Source of the DNA: GWB2-37-7 sp942492835
GTDB lineage: Bacteria; Bacillota; Clostridia; Lutisporales; Lutisporaceae
DNA length: 64,000 bases
Direction: 5' to 3'
NCBI GenBank assembly: GCA_942492835.1
Contig: OW818645.1
Coordinates: 3,224,001-3,288,000, forward strand
In this document: in pieces, positions 40,601 through 45,100 of the stretch
Layout: each line of letters opens with the position of its first letter
How positions within the stretch are numbered: position 1 is the stretch's first letter
Translations under genes and position numbers: made by a program
Notes under the pieces: generated by a model
The model's input: only the letters and a program-made list of their open reading frames with translations
Databases searched by the model: none
What the model was told of the DNA's origin: nothing

Positions 40601-42059
40601 CATAGAATTCTTAGGAAGAATAGATAGTCAAGTGAAGGTAAGAGGCTACAGGATAGAGCTAGGAGAAATAGAGACTAGAATTCTAAGTTATGAGGGAATA
40701 GAAGAAACAACAGTAATAGCAAGAGAAGAAAAAAGTGGGAACAGCTATTTATGTGCTTATATAAGTGGAATTAGGGAATTTACAATTAGTGAATTAAGAG
40801 AGTATTTAGCAAAAGAGCTTCCAGAATATATGGTGCCAGCATACTTCATACAGCTAGACAAGCTGCCACTAACAGCAAATGGAAAGATAGACAGAAAAGC
40901 ACTACCAGAACCTGATGGAAGCATAGCTACTGGAGCAGAATATGTTGCACCAAGCAATGAAATAGAAGATAAGTTGGTAAGCATATGGAAAGAAGTATTA
41001 GGCATAGAAAAAATAGGAATAAACGACAACTTCTTTGAGCTAGGGGGACACTCTCTAAAGGCAATGAATGTGACTAGCAAAATTAAAAAAGCAATAGGCA
41101 TAGATATACCATTAAAAGAATTATTTACTACTCCAACAATAAAACGACTTTCAGAGTATATAAGCAATAATGAATTTGGAGATCAAAAAGCTACACCGGA
41201 TGATATAGTGCTTATTAAGAAGGGCAGTAAAAAAGCTAAAAACGTTTTCATTGTTCACGATGGAAGTGGAGATATAAGTGGCTATATAGAGCTTTGCAAT
41301 AGCATGAATAATGATTGTAATTATTGGGGTATAAGAGCTAAGAAGCCTACTGGATATTATCCAACTAATATAACAATAGAGGAAATGGCAAGTAGATATA
41401 TAGAAAAAATATATAATATACAACCAGAAGGAAGCTATAACCTGGTGGGCTGGAGTCTTGGCGGAGTTATAGTCTTTGAAATTGCAAGGTTAATGGAAGA
41501 TACTGGTAAGAAGCTTGAAAAGTTAATAATGATTGATGCGCCAGCTCCAAAAACAAATATTGTAAATAGAATTATAAAAAACACAAACAAATTTAGTCTT
41601 GAAGCAGAAAAGAAGGTTGCTAAGCTGTTTACTGCCGATAACCAAATAGAAGCTAAAATCAAGTCAGCTACCTCTGTGGAAGAATTATGGCAGCAAATAA
41701 TTGAGTACTATGAGCAAAACAATTTAGATATAGAGAATATTAAACAATCGGAAATAAGGAAGCTTGCAATCTTCATACCTGAATATGAAAGCATAGAAAT
41801 TAGAGAACTGGTGTATAACCTGAACTATATTAGAGCCTTGAACATGTCATCAGATGAATACATGCCGAAGAACAAAATTAATACACAGATGTATATGTTT
41901 GAAGCAAGTGAAAATAACATGAACGATAAAAAGGCTTGGGATAAATTCTTAGCACACAAAATGATTTCTGAAAGAATGCCAGGCAATCACTTTACCATGA
42001 TGCAGGGACAAAATGTACTAAAGCTGGCAGCAAAAGTTACGGAATTGTTGGAAAGCTAA
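18849..42059 (+). CDS. giant seven-module NRPS with FkbH domain and terminal thioesterase
   Basis: A 7,736-residue protein that should receive the chain from the Asn module (acceptor head MFNKSNFKDIYSLSPMQQG), extend it seven times and release it. Modules in order: C-[A remnant]-FkbH-T; C-A(Leu)-T; C-A(code DVEQIGCVDK)-T; C-A(DAPFLANVVK)-T; C-A(DVMNVGIIYK)-T; C-A(Ile)-T; C-A(Leu)-T-TE. There is no epimerization domain. In three C domains the first His of HHxxxDG is Asn; the second His is kept. The thioesterase has Ser7536 (GWSLGG), Asp7563 and His7714. The start is GTG, 8 bases after a GGGGGG ribosome-binding site, 31 bases after the previous stop. Modules repeat at high DNA identity, so assembly errors in the repeats cannot be excluded, but the frame is intact throughout. 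Confidence 0.95.
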   Translation: MFNKSNFKDIYSLSPMQQGMLFHSIMDSDSGAYFEQSKFSIKGQIDIDLFERSFNYIIEKYDVIRTVFLHEKINQPVQIVLRKRTGKIIYNDISYLQEEERKSYIEDFAKKDKMQGFQLSKDIPMRIAVIKTGEEEYEVIWSYHHIIMDGWCLGIIMGDFFKAYSLLGKGKEISTANNYPYSDYIKWLKRQNKEEALAYWKNYLMDYEHQASIPKWYKRTNENIYSHGDTKFELNEAVTERLTKLARENQISVNVIFQTVWGILLQRYNNTNDVVFGAVVSGRPPEIIGIESMVGLFINTIPVRIQKNDKSFIDIAREIQQNATKSMAYDYMSLAEVQVNTILKNSLFDHIMIFENYPMDKQLSNMDSNQELSFYIQKYEMSEHTNFDFNVFILPAETTILRFMYNENIYCKELVEQIGKHFKMVLDQIIEKPDINAANIKIVSNEETQQLLVEFNNTKTEYPKDKTLYKLFEEIDNTKLLVLDKHNNLQPIGIPGELYISGVGVSNLNKPELIAEKFIQNPYAQEERMYRTGELARWLPDGNIEYLGKIANQKEKNNTATNVVILSTFTAEPVEEHLNWWCEKFGEPVNISFASYNQVFQELIDTESITSKNTGINLIMVRFEDWIRDIKCSDKEKCNQISSNYDKLIDILKNKEKNSEYIIGIFPVANHLGLSVEVKNYISKLNNEYRDAIKNIDDLRLLDFTDIAELYNIAEIFNPITDKVGHMPFSDEYYAAIGTETARKIKSTKPNPFKVIAVDCDNTLWKGVVGEDGALGVAIEESYIEMQKFLIQKYNEGMLIVLSSKNNEADVWEVFDKNPQMILKREHLTSWKINWEPKYIGIRALALELNLGIDSFIFIDDSAKECYEMMANSPQVLPLQLPEDSRQIPMFLKHVWAFDKEKLTEEDKNRTKLYQVERQRQEVQKENTTLEDFIKELNLKVYINEIEEEEVPRVSQLTQRTNQFNLSTIRRTEADIESIMKNPEMKCWTVQVEDRFGEYGLTGVVITKVEAETAFLDTFLLSCRVLGRQVENVVLIELCKYCKEKGISGIEADFYPTKKNGPIEEYLKSNKWQLVGESENCKKYEILVENIDTSIDYIEYHFCEERPRKQEEIYTSEVAATVEIQAVEQEYKLVEPTWQVNIFNEEELLHKNYLMQLKYCTGKRLLELPKEQQKYKNNKQVYEAPRNITEEKLVAIWREVLGLEKVGINDNFFELGGHSLKATSLVAKIHKVLSVEVSLKEIFTNPTIKGISEYIKVSKESIYSSIEPAEEKEYYEMSSAQKRIYTLQQFNLNSTSYNMPMVMTIDGELDKTKLEETFNKLIQRHEALRTSFEVIDGEPVQVMHKEVGLEIEYTEADKEKASEIVTGFVEAFDLSKVPLLRVALTKINDKEHILMIDMHHIISDGVSMGILTNEFMELYDGKELPKLRIQYKDFAAWQNELFESEEIKKQEGYWLNSFSGEIPVLNMPTDYQRPSMQSFEGDSIDIELSYELTGKLKHIARETGSTMFMVLLSAYNVLLSKYSGQEDIVVGSPIAGRPHADLENIMGMFVNTLAMRNYPESSKTFKEFLEEVKASSLQAFENQDYQFEELVDKLNITRDLSRNPLFDVMFSMQNMDTGEIQIEGLKFKPFEIDNNIAKFDMTITATEAGETIILSLNYCTKLFSKQTIQNMSKHLINILNSVADNTNLMLSEVEMLTEEEKHILLVEFNNTKAEYPKDKTIHELFEEQADKTPNNIVVVYKKDMLTYKELNEKANSVASLLRNKGIKQNEIVGIMIEGSTEMLVGILGILKAGAAYLPIDPKYPTDRIDFMIKDSKTRILLTDFLQTEKISENTEVILLKDEELYKGENTNLEIINTPKDIAYVIYTSGSTGKPKGVMVEHSSLVNLSKWHIDYYGVTEEDNSTKYAGFGFDASVWEIFPYIITGAAIHIIDDEIKLDIEKLNEYYNENKITISFLPTQICEQFMKQENKSLRYLLAGGDKLRYFEENNYKVINNYGPTENTVVTTSFVVDKEYDNIPIGKPISNTQIYIIDKENKLQPIGIPGELCIAGASLAREYLNNTELTAEKFIENPFAKGQRLYKTGDLARWLPDGNIEFLGRIDNQVKIRGYRIELGEIESQLLKYDGIGEVILIAREVEGNKYICAYITGDREFTVSELREHLSKELPEYMIPSYFIQLDKLPLTANGKVDRKALPEPDGSITTGAEYVAPKSEIEERLVSIWQEVLGLERVGINDNFFELGGHSLKAINISAKINKELNVSVPLRELFKTPTIKGLAGYVEGTTQNVYSGIELVEEKEYYPLSSAQKRIFTLQQFELNSTSYNMPIVMTIDGELDKTKLEETFNKLIQRHEALRTSFEIIDGEAVQVVNKEVSFEIEYTEVGKEKVSEIVAVFVKAFDLSKAPLLRVALTKNNDKEHILMIDMNHIISDGTSMGILTKEFIELYDGKELPKLKIQYKDFAAWQNEMFKSGEIKKQEEYWLKAFECEVPVLNMPTDHQRPSIQSFEGKSIDIELNYELTGKLKQIAKETGSTMYMVLLSAYNVLLSKYSGQEDIVVGSPIAGRPHADLENIMGMFVNTLAMRNYPESNKTFKEFLSEVKASSLQAFENQDYQFEELIDKLSITRDLSRNPLFDVMFSMESMDKKEISIEGLEFKPYGLENKIAKFDLTVSAVEANNNIALNFEYCTKLFCKNTIERMVEHYINILEAITTNLEISIKDIGILTEKETQLLLHDFNNTNEEYQTNKTIQQRFEEQVAEHPEHVAVVKDDIYLTYSELNEKSNQLARILRNKGVQAESIVALSTERSIETIIGMLAVLKAGGAYLPIDPSYPEDRKEYMLEDSKAKILLTQSYMTKDISYDGEVIYLDNKELYEGDASNLQHNTKSKNMAYIIYTSGSTGKPKGVMIEHHGVINLCYWLNERYNLKRNRNILQITNTSFDVSVEEIFGALLNAATLCIAADEILMNKNKFKQFVDKHNINMAQFVPATLSELIIDNEKMESLKIVICGGDKISEALKEQVLDMGYNLYNCYGPTEITVDAATKQCERGKVTIGKPIANTRAYILDNNNELQPIGVPGELCISGVGLARGYLNREELTAEKFVDNPYEKNQKMYKTGDLVRWLEDGDIEFLGRIDHQVKVRGFRIELGEIESQLLKYEDIREAIVIAKEDKSGSNYLCGYICGEREYSISELREHLAKELPEYMIPSYIIQLDKLPLTANGKVDRKALPEPDGSITTGAEYVAPENEIEEKLVSIWQEVLGIEKIGINDNFFELGGHSLKAINIIAKISRELNVAVPLRELFKTPTIKGLANYVEGTKQSIYSSIEPVEEREYYPLSSAQKRMYALQQFEENNISYNIPMVMTLEGELNKTKLEEIFDKLIQRHEALRTSFEVINGEPVQIIHKEASVEIEYTEVDKEKAREIAEVFVKAFDLSKAPLIRVALVKIKDKEHILMIDMHHIISDGTSMEILTKEFMELYDGKELPELRIQYKYFAIWQNELFKSGEIKKQEEYWLQAFEGEVPVLNMPTDYQRASIQSFEGDNISFELNEELTNKLKQIAKETGSTMYMVLLSACNVLLSKYSGQEDIIIGSPTAGRPHADLENIMGMFVNTLAMRNYPESSMTFKKFLAEVKASSLQAFENQDYQFEELIDKLNITRDLSRNPLFDVMFVMQNMDAGELQIEGLRFKPYEIDSKIAKFDITITATEFDKTIGISLNYCTKLFNKQTMQRMSKHLTNILNSISNNTNLRLLEVEMLSDSEKQQLLVEFNNTKVEYQKDKIIQQLFEEQVEKTPSNIAVVYKEEKLTYKELNEKANIIARILRNKGIKQNEIVGIMVEGSTEMIVGILGILKAGATYLPIDPKYPTDRITYMIEDSKTRILLTDFQPKDMIGENTELILLKDKELYKGENTNLEIINTPKDIAYIIYTSGSTGKPKGVMIEHSSLVNMCKWNIDYYEVTEEDNITKYAGFGFDASIPEIFPGIITGATIHIIDEEIKLDLEKLNEYYNDNKITISFLPTQISEQFMKLDNHSLRYLLAAGDKLRYFEGKSYKVVNNYGPTENTVVTTSFIVDKEYDNIPIGKPISNTQIYITNKENKLQPIGIPGELCIAGESLARGYLNRDELTADKFIENPFAKGQRLYKTGDLARWLPDGNIEFLGRIDNQVKIRGYRIELGEIENELLKYNKIKEAIVIAKEDNSKNKYLCAYIAGEAELNNKELREHLSKELPEYMIPAYFIQLDKLPLTANGKVDRKALPEPDGSITTGVEYVAPSNEIEEKLVSIWQGVLEIEKIGINDNFFELGGHSLKAINITAKISKELNVSVTLREMFKTPTIKGLANYVKGTTQSIYSRIEPVEECEYYPLSSAQKRIYTLQQFEENSTSYNMPMVMTLEGELDKSKLEEAFNKLIQRHEALRTSFEVIDGEPVQIVHKEVSFAIEYTEASKEKAGEIAAEFVKAFDLSKAPLLRVALTKINDKEHMLMLDMNHIISDGVSMGILTKEFIELYDGKELPKLRIQYKDFAVWQNEMFKSGEIKKQEEYWLKAFEGEVPVLNMPADYQRPSIQSFEGDNINFELNEEVTNKLKQIAKETGSTMYMVLLSACNVLLSKYSGQEDIVMGSPISGRPHADLQNIMGMFVNTLAMRNYPESNKTFKEFLEEVKTRSLSAFENQDYQFEELIDKLNITRDLSRNPLFDVMLSMQNMDEGELQIEGLKFKPYEIDNKIAKFDITITATEFDKTIGLSLNYCTKLFSKQTIENMSKHLANILNSIANNTNLKLSDLEMLSEQEKHQLLVEFNDTKAEYPKDKTIYKLFEQHAAETPDDIAVMYGEEAITYKELDTSSNQLARILREKGAKPNSIVGIIVDRSFEMIIGIMGILKAGAAYLPIDPEYPEDRISYILEDSKTELLLTQSKYIDKVEFDGEILNLDNKQCYTNEGTKLDNVNSPKDLAYVLYTSGSTGNPKGVMIEHESAINTLTETERNFPVAKEDVYLLKTTYTFDVSVMELFAWFVGKGKLAILKPGDEKDISEILNAIEKYKVTHINFVPSMLNLFLERLDDENVNKTNSLKYVVAGGEALTKETVNRLQKLIKNARLENIYGPTEATIYVTRYSLKNFNKDTKNIPIGKPTSNINAYIIDKNKKLQPVGIQGELCFSGIGLGRGYLNRPELTAEKYIENPFAPGERMYKTGDLARWLPDGNIEFLGRIDFQVKIRGFRIELGEIESQLLKYEGISEAIVIAKEDKNKNSSLCSYICGEREYSISELREHLAKELPEYMIPSYIIQLDKLPLSANGKIDRKALPEPDGSITTGAEYEAPTNEIEEKLAAIWQEVLGIERIGINDNFFELGGHSLKAINISSKIHKGLNVSVPLREMFKTPTIKGLATYVEGTKQNIYSRIEPVEEKAYYPLSSAQKRIYTLQQFEENSTSYNMPMVMTLEGELDKIKLEESFNKLIQRHEALRTSFEVIDGEPVQIVHKEVSFAIEYTEASKEKAGEIAEIFVRAFDLSKAPLLRVALTKINYKEHVLMLDMNHIISDGVSMGILTKEFIELYDGKELAELRIQYKDFAVWQNELFESREIKKQEEYWLKAFEGELPVLNMPTDNQRPSIQSFEGDSLSFELNEELTGKLKQIAKYTGSTMYMVLLSACNVLLSKYSGQEDIIIGSPIAGRPHADLENIMGMFVNTLAMRNYPESNKTFKKFLEEVKMSSLQVFENQDYQFEELIDKLNIKRDLSRNPLFDVMFSMQNMDAGELQIEGLKFKPYEIDNNIAKFDITITAVELNNTIGLSLNYCTKLFNKQTIQSISKHLINILNSITSNTNLRLSEVEMLSEEEKHQLLVEFNNTKTEYPKDKTIQELFEEQETKTPDNIAVVLDNKHLTYRQLNEKANQLARTLRIKGVKADSIVAMMVDRSLEMIIGIMAVLKAGGAYLPIDHTYPQDRIEYMIEDSGASILLTQAHIENKASINCTVINIDNEELYTGDNTNLEHINKSDNLAYVIYTSGSTGKPKGNLTMHYNITRVVKNTSYIEINAEDNILQLSNYAFDGSTFDIYGALLNGAKLLMVDRQTVIDINKLSRLIEEENITIFFVTTALFNALVDINIECLKNVRKVLFGGERVSLQHAKKALEYMGKDRIIHVYGPTESTVYATYYFINAIDEKLGTVPIGRPISNTEIYILNRNDKLQPIGISGELCISGDGLAKGYLNREELTKEKFVQSTYKDKELIYKTGDLARWLPDGSIEFIGRIDHQVKIRGFRIELGEIENELLKHNKIREAIVIAKEDNSGNKYLCGYIAGEVEISNKELREHLSKNLPEYMIPSYFIKLDKLPLTANGKVDRKALPEPDGSISTGAEYVAPSSEIEEKLVNIWSEVLGIEKIGINDNFFELGGHSLKAINISAKINKELNVSVPLRELFKTPTIKGIANYVEGTKQSIYSSIEPAEEKEYYPLSSAQKRMYTLQQFEENSTSYNIPMVMTIEGELDKTRLEEVFNKLIQRHEALRTSFEVIDGEPVQIIHNEINFKIEYTETDKAKAGEIAAEFVKAFDLGKAPLIRVGLARINDKEYILMIDMHHIISDGVSMGILTKEFIELYDGKELAELRIQYKDFAAWQNDLFKSGEIKKQEEYWLKAFDGEVPVLNMPTDYQRPSIQSFEGNNINFELNEDLTDKLKQIAKETGSTMYMVLLSACTVLLSKYSGQEDIIIGSPIAGRPHADLESIMGMFVNTIAMRNYPENQKTFKEFLTEVKASSLQAFENQDYQFEELVDKLNKTRDLSRNPVFDVMFTMQNINTGEMQLEGLSFKPYEIDNNIAKFDMTIIATELSNTIQLSLNYCTRLFSKQTIENMSKHLISILNSIASNTNLGLSEIEMLTEEEKHQLLVEFNNTKAEYQKDKIIQQLFEEQVEKTPNNIVVVYKEEKLTYKELNEKANIIARILRNKGIKQNEIVGIMVEGSTEMIVGILGILKAGAAYLPIDSKYPTDRIDYMIKDSKTRILLTDFQPTEIVNENIELILLKDENLYKGENTNLEIINTPRDIAYVIYTSGSTGKPKGVMIEHRALINLSKWHIDYYGVTEADNSTKYAGFGFDASVWEIFPYIITGAAIHIIDEEIKLDIEKLNEYYNNNDITISFLPTQICEQFMKQENKSLRYLLAGGDKLRYFEGKKYKVVNNYGPTENTVVTTSFIVDKEYDNIPIGKPISNTQIYILDKTNKLQAIGVPGELCIAGESLAIGYLNNTELTAEKFIENPFDKGKRLYKSGDLARWLPDGNIEFLGRIDSQVKVRGYRIELGEIETRILSYEGIEETTVIAREEKSGNSYLCAYISGIREFTISELREYLAKELPEYMVPAYFIQLDKLPLTANGKIDRKALPEPDGSIATGAEYVAPSNEIEDKLVSIWKEVLGIEKIGINDNFFELGGHSLKAMNVTSKIKKAIGIDIPLKELFTTPTIKRLSEYISNNEFGDQKATPDDIVLIKKGSKKAKNVFIVHDGSGDISGYIELCNSMNNDCNYWGIRAKKPTGYYPTNITIEEMASRYIEKIYNIQPEGSYNLVGWSLGGVIVFEIARLMEDTGKKLEKLIMIDAPAPKTNIVNRIIKNTNKFSLEAEKKVAKLFTADNQIEAKIKSATSVEELWQQIIEYYEQNNLDIENIKQSEIRKLAIFIPEYESIEIRELVYNLNYIRALNMSSDEYMPKNKINTQMYMFEASENNMNDKKAWDKFLAHKMISERMPGNHFTMMQGQNVLKLAAKVTELLES
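22630..25690 (+). other. Leu module C-A-T
   Basis: Condensation domain with HHIISDG near 23045, adenylation domain from about 23990, carrier LGGHS near 25567. Pocket code DAWFLGNVVK is the standard Leu code. The A domain is very similar to those of the final module of this protein and of the module at 59430. Confidence 0.88.
25695..28770 (+). other. C-A-T module, code DVEQIGCVDK (Orn-like)
   Basis: The condensation motif reads NHIISDG (26115-26135). The A code DVEQIGCVDK is not one I know. It agrees with the Orn code DVGEIGSIDK at six of ten positions and has Glu at 239, so a basic side chain is the best guess. Carrier LGGHS lies near 28660. Confidence 0.8.
30264..30392 (+). repeat. 129-bp exact copy, shared with 39576-39704
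   Basis: Every base from 30264 to 30392 matches 39576-39704 in the final Leu module of the same gene; the next difference is at 30393. It covers cores A1-A2 of the adenylation domain. Flanking sequence is also very close, with scattered changes. Confidence 0.9.
30396..30521 (+). repeat. 126-bp exact copy, shared with 61036-61161
   Basis: Every base from 30396 to 30521 matches 61036-61161 in the Leu module of the second giant gene, over 30 kb away. It begins three bases after the end of the tract shared with 39576-39704. At 39730 onward the final Leu module of this gene differs clearly, so the affinity switches abruptly. Confidence 0.9.
31855..34975 (+). other. C-A-T module, code DVMNVGIIYK (unassigned)
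   Basis: C has NHIISDG (32280-32300). The A code DVMNVGIIYK is not one I recognise. The domain is a close relative of the one at 51430-52940 (DVTNFAIIYK) and shares the VPSMLN stretch with the Ser domain of the first gene. Carrier LGGHS is near 34860. Confidence 0.82.
34985..38085 (+). other. Ile module C-A-T
   Basis: C has NHIISDG (35406-35426). The A code DGFFLGVVYK is the standard Ile code known from bacitracin and lichenysin synthetases. Carrier LGGHS is near 37970. Confidence 0.87.
38095..41170 (+). other. final Leu module C-A-T
   Basis: C has HHIISDG near 38517; A code DAWFLGNVVK gives Leu; carrier LGGHS near 41045. The A domain is nearly the same at DNA level as that at 23990-25440, with one stretch exactly shared with 30264-30392. 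Confidence 0.87.
39576..39704 (+). repeat. 129-bp exact copy, shared with 30264-30392
   Basis: Partner of the tract at 30264. It lies in the N-terminal part of the final Leu adenylation domain. Confidence 0.9.
41190..42059 (+). other. type I thioesterase domain
   Basis: About 290 residues at the end of the first giant. Ser7536 in GWSLGG, Asp7563 in MIDAP and His7714 in GNHF form the expected triad; the oxyanion region reads HDGSGD. It would release the chain by hydrolysis or ring closure; the sequence does not show which. Confidence 0.92.
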
Positions 42060-42072
42060 CAGAATTTTAAGC

Positions 42073-42112
42073 TTTAAGGGAAAGGTATTATTAGATAATA
42101 TCTTTCCTTAAA
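42073..42112. terminator. hairpin after the thioesterase gene
   Basis: Arms at 42073-42091 and 42095-42112 pair almost fully (one bulged G, one G-T) around a three-base loop tag. It begins 14 bases after the stop of the giant gene. No T-run follows, so it may be a weak or partial terminator or an RNA-stabilising end between the two assembly lines. Confidence 0.5.
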
Positions 42113-42174
42113 CTACATAATAGCAATTAATGAATATTTTTAAAATACAAAACAAAAAGAGGAGGAAGGTAAGT

Positions 42175-45100
42175 ATGGAGATTAAAGAAAAGAAATTTTA
42201 CAATTTAACTCATGCGCAAAAAAGAATTTGGTACATAGAAAAGATTAACTCGGATTCTCAGATTCATAATCTCGGAGGTTGTCTTAGAATTCAACAAAGC
42301 ATATGTGTGGACAAGCTAGACGAGACGATTAACATCTTAGAAGAGAAAAATGATGCTTTAAGAATTAGATTAGTAGAAAAAGAGGGACAACCGGTTCAAT
42401 ATATACAAGAATATGAAAAGTATAAAATTGATTTTTTTGATTTTAGCAGCTGTGAAAAACCAGAAATAGAATGTCTTAAATGGGCACATGATCTATTTGA
42501 GCAAAAATTTATATTAGAAGATAGCCCATTGGCTTATTATGCAATATACAAAGTTGATGATAATAATTTTGGAATATTTCTAAAAATCCACCATATTGTT
42601 GCTGATGGCTGGTCAGTTGGAATAATGCAAAAACAGGTATGTGAGATATACAATCAATTAATTAATCACGAAAATATCGAGTTTGAAGAAGCTTGTTCAT
42701 ATGTGGATATTATTGAAAAAGAAAATGTTTATTTAGAGTCAGATAAGTTTACAAAAAACAAAAACTTTTGGGATGAAAAGTTTAAAGATATACAGGACGA
42801 GCATTTATATAATGGCTCTATAAATATACAAGGCAATAGAAAGACTTATACCTTAGATAATGATTTTTCTGATGAAATTTGGAGTTTTCTAAAAGATAAC
42901 AAATGTTCATTAAACACATTTTTCACTGCGATTTTGTTGATATATATAAATAAAACTATATATCAGAGGGATATAGTTATTGGGACACCGGTATTTAACA
43001 GATCAGGGAATAAGGAAAAGAACACAATTGGAATGTTCACCAGTACAATGGCTGTAAAATATAACTTGGATACCGAATTATCAATAAAAGAATTGGTTAC
43101 CTCAATAAATAGAGAAATTAAAATTTGCTTTGTTAATCAACGATATCCTTATGATCTATTAATTGGGGACTTAGAATTAAACAAAAAAGGCTATGATAGC
43201 TTATTTAAAATGTGTGTAAATTATTATAACTCAAAATTATTTGAAGTTGATGGTATGGGTTTAGAGCTTGATGAATTTTACAATGGAAATCAAAGCTATT
43301 CCATGCAATTAATTATTCAGGAATGGGATAAAGGCAGAATAACATTAAACTTTGACTATAAGACAGATGAATACACAGAACAAGATATAGCTATAATGTA
43401 CAATTGTATGAATAATATTATTAAACAGATTTTCCAGAATACAAGCTGTAATATAAAAGATATAAAATTGCTTAGTGAGGATGAAATCAACTATAAGATA
43501 CACACCTTAAATTCTACTTATAGCGATTATCCAACAGATAAAACAATATATGAATTGTTTGAAGAACAGGTAAAAAATACTCCTGATAATATTGCAGTAG
43601 TATTTGAAGCTTTGCAATTAACCTACAGAGAATTAAACGAAAAAGCAAATCAAATGGCATACTATCTACGAGAACAAGGTGTAAAGAGACAAACAATGGT
43701 AGGAATTCTGCAAACTCATTCCCTAGAGCTAGTTATAAGCATTTTGGCAGTATTAAAAGCTGGAGGGGCTTACCTGCCCATTGATCCGGCATATCCTTCT
43801 GAGAGAATTAATTATCTTATGGAGGACTCAAAATGCTTAATGCTATTGACCAACCTTGAAATAGATAGTGCTGTTAACTTTGATAAGAAAATATTGAATG
43901 TAAAAAATATAGAGGTAGACTCATATAGCAAGGAAAACCTAACAAAAGTGAATGAGCCAAAGGATTTGGTTTATGTCATATATACTTCAGGTTCTACAGG
44001 AAAGCCCAAAGGGGTAATGCTGGAACACAGAGGCTTAGTAAATTATGCATGTTGGGCTAAAAAAATGTATTTAAAGGGCAAAACTGAAGTAATTGCACTT
44101 TATTCTTCCATAGCCTTTGATTTAACAGTTACCTCGATATTTATGCCTTTAATCTCAGGCAGTAAAATAATAATCTATGATAATGATGAAAACGAATTTG
44201 TTTTATATAAAATTTTAAGAGAAAATAGGGCAACCGTTGTGAAGCTTACCCCTGCACATTTGACCTTGCTTAAGGACTTGGACAATAAAGCCTCAAATAT
44301 AAAAAGGTTTATAGTAGGAGGCGAAGACTTAAAGGTTAGCTTGGCAAAGGAAACCTATGATAGTTTTGATGGAGATATAGAAATATTTAATGAGTATGGA
44401 CCTACTGAAACTGTAGTCGGATGCATGATATACAAATATGATGTATTAGAGGACAAAGCTATCTCAGTACCAATAGGATATCCAGCAGAAAATGTTCAGA
44501 TATATATATTAGATAATGAGTTTAATGCAGTACCTACTGGAATTACCGGGGAGCTTTATATATCAGGAGATGGAGTAGCGAGAGGATACTTGAATAATGA
44601 GAAACTTACCAATGAAAGATTTATAGACAATCCATTTATAAAAGGTAAGAAGATGTATAAAACAGGCGATACAGCACGATACCTTGAAAATGGGGCTATT
44701 GAGTATATTGGTAGAAGTGACAATCAAGTCAAAATAAGAGGTCATCGAATCGAAATTGGCGAAATAGAAAAATATTTATTAGAGAATGAAAATGTCAAGG
44801 ATGCTGTTGTAGTATATAAGAAAATTCCTTCTGGAGTTGACTTACTAAATGCCTACATAGTAAGGAATGGAGAAATCACAGAATCAGAAATAAAAAAATG
44901 GCTTATAAGATTTTTGCCTAAATATATGATTCCAACTAATTTTATATTTATGGACATTCTGCCTTTGACAGTAAATGGGAAAATAGATCATAACATGCTG
45001 CCTGAGGTTGATAATACAGAGAATGAAAAGATCTTTATGAAGTATGAAAATGAAATTGAAAAAGAAATTGTAGAAGTAATGGAAGAAATTTTACGTATTG

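Noticed and set aside
18849..42059. Tandem repeat array or CRISPR-like repeat from the evenly spaced recurring sequences
   Set aside because: The roughly 3-kb periodicity is that of NRPS modules; there are no short direct repeats with unique spacers.
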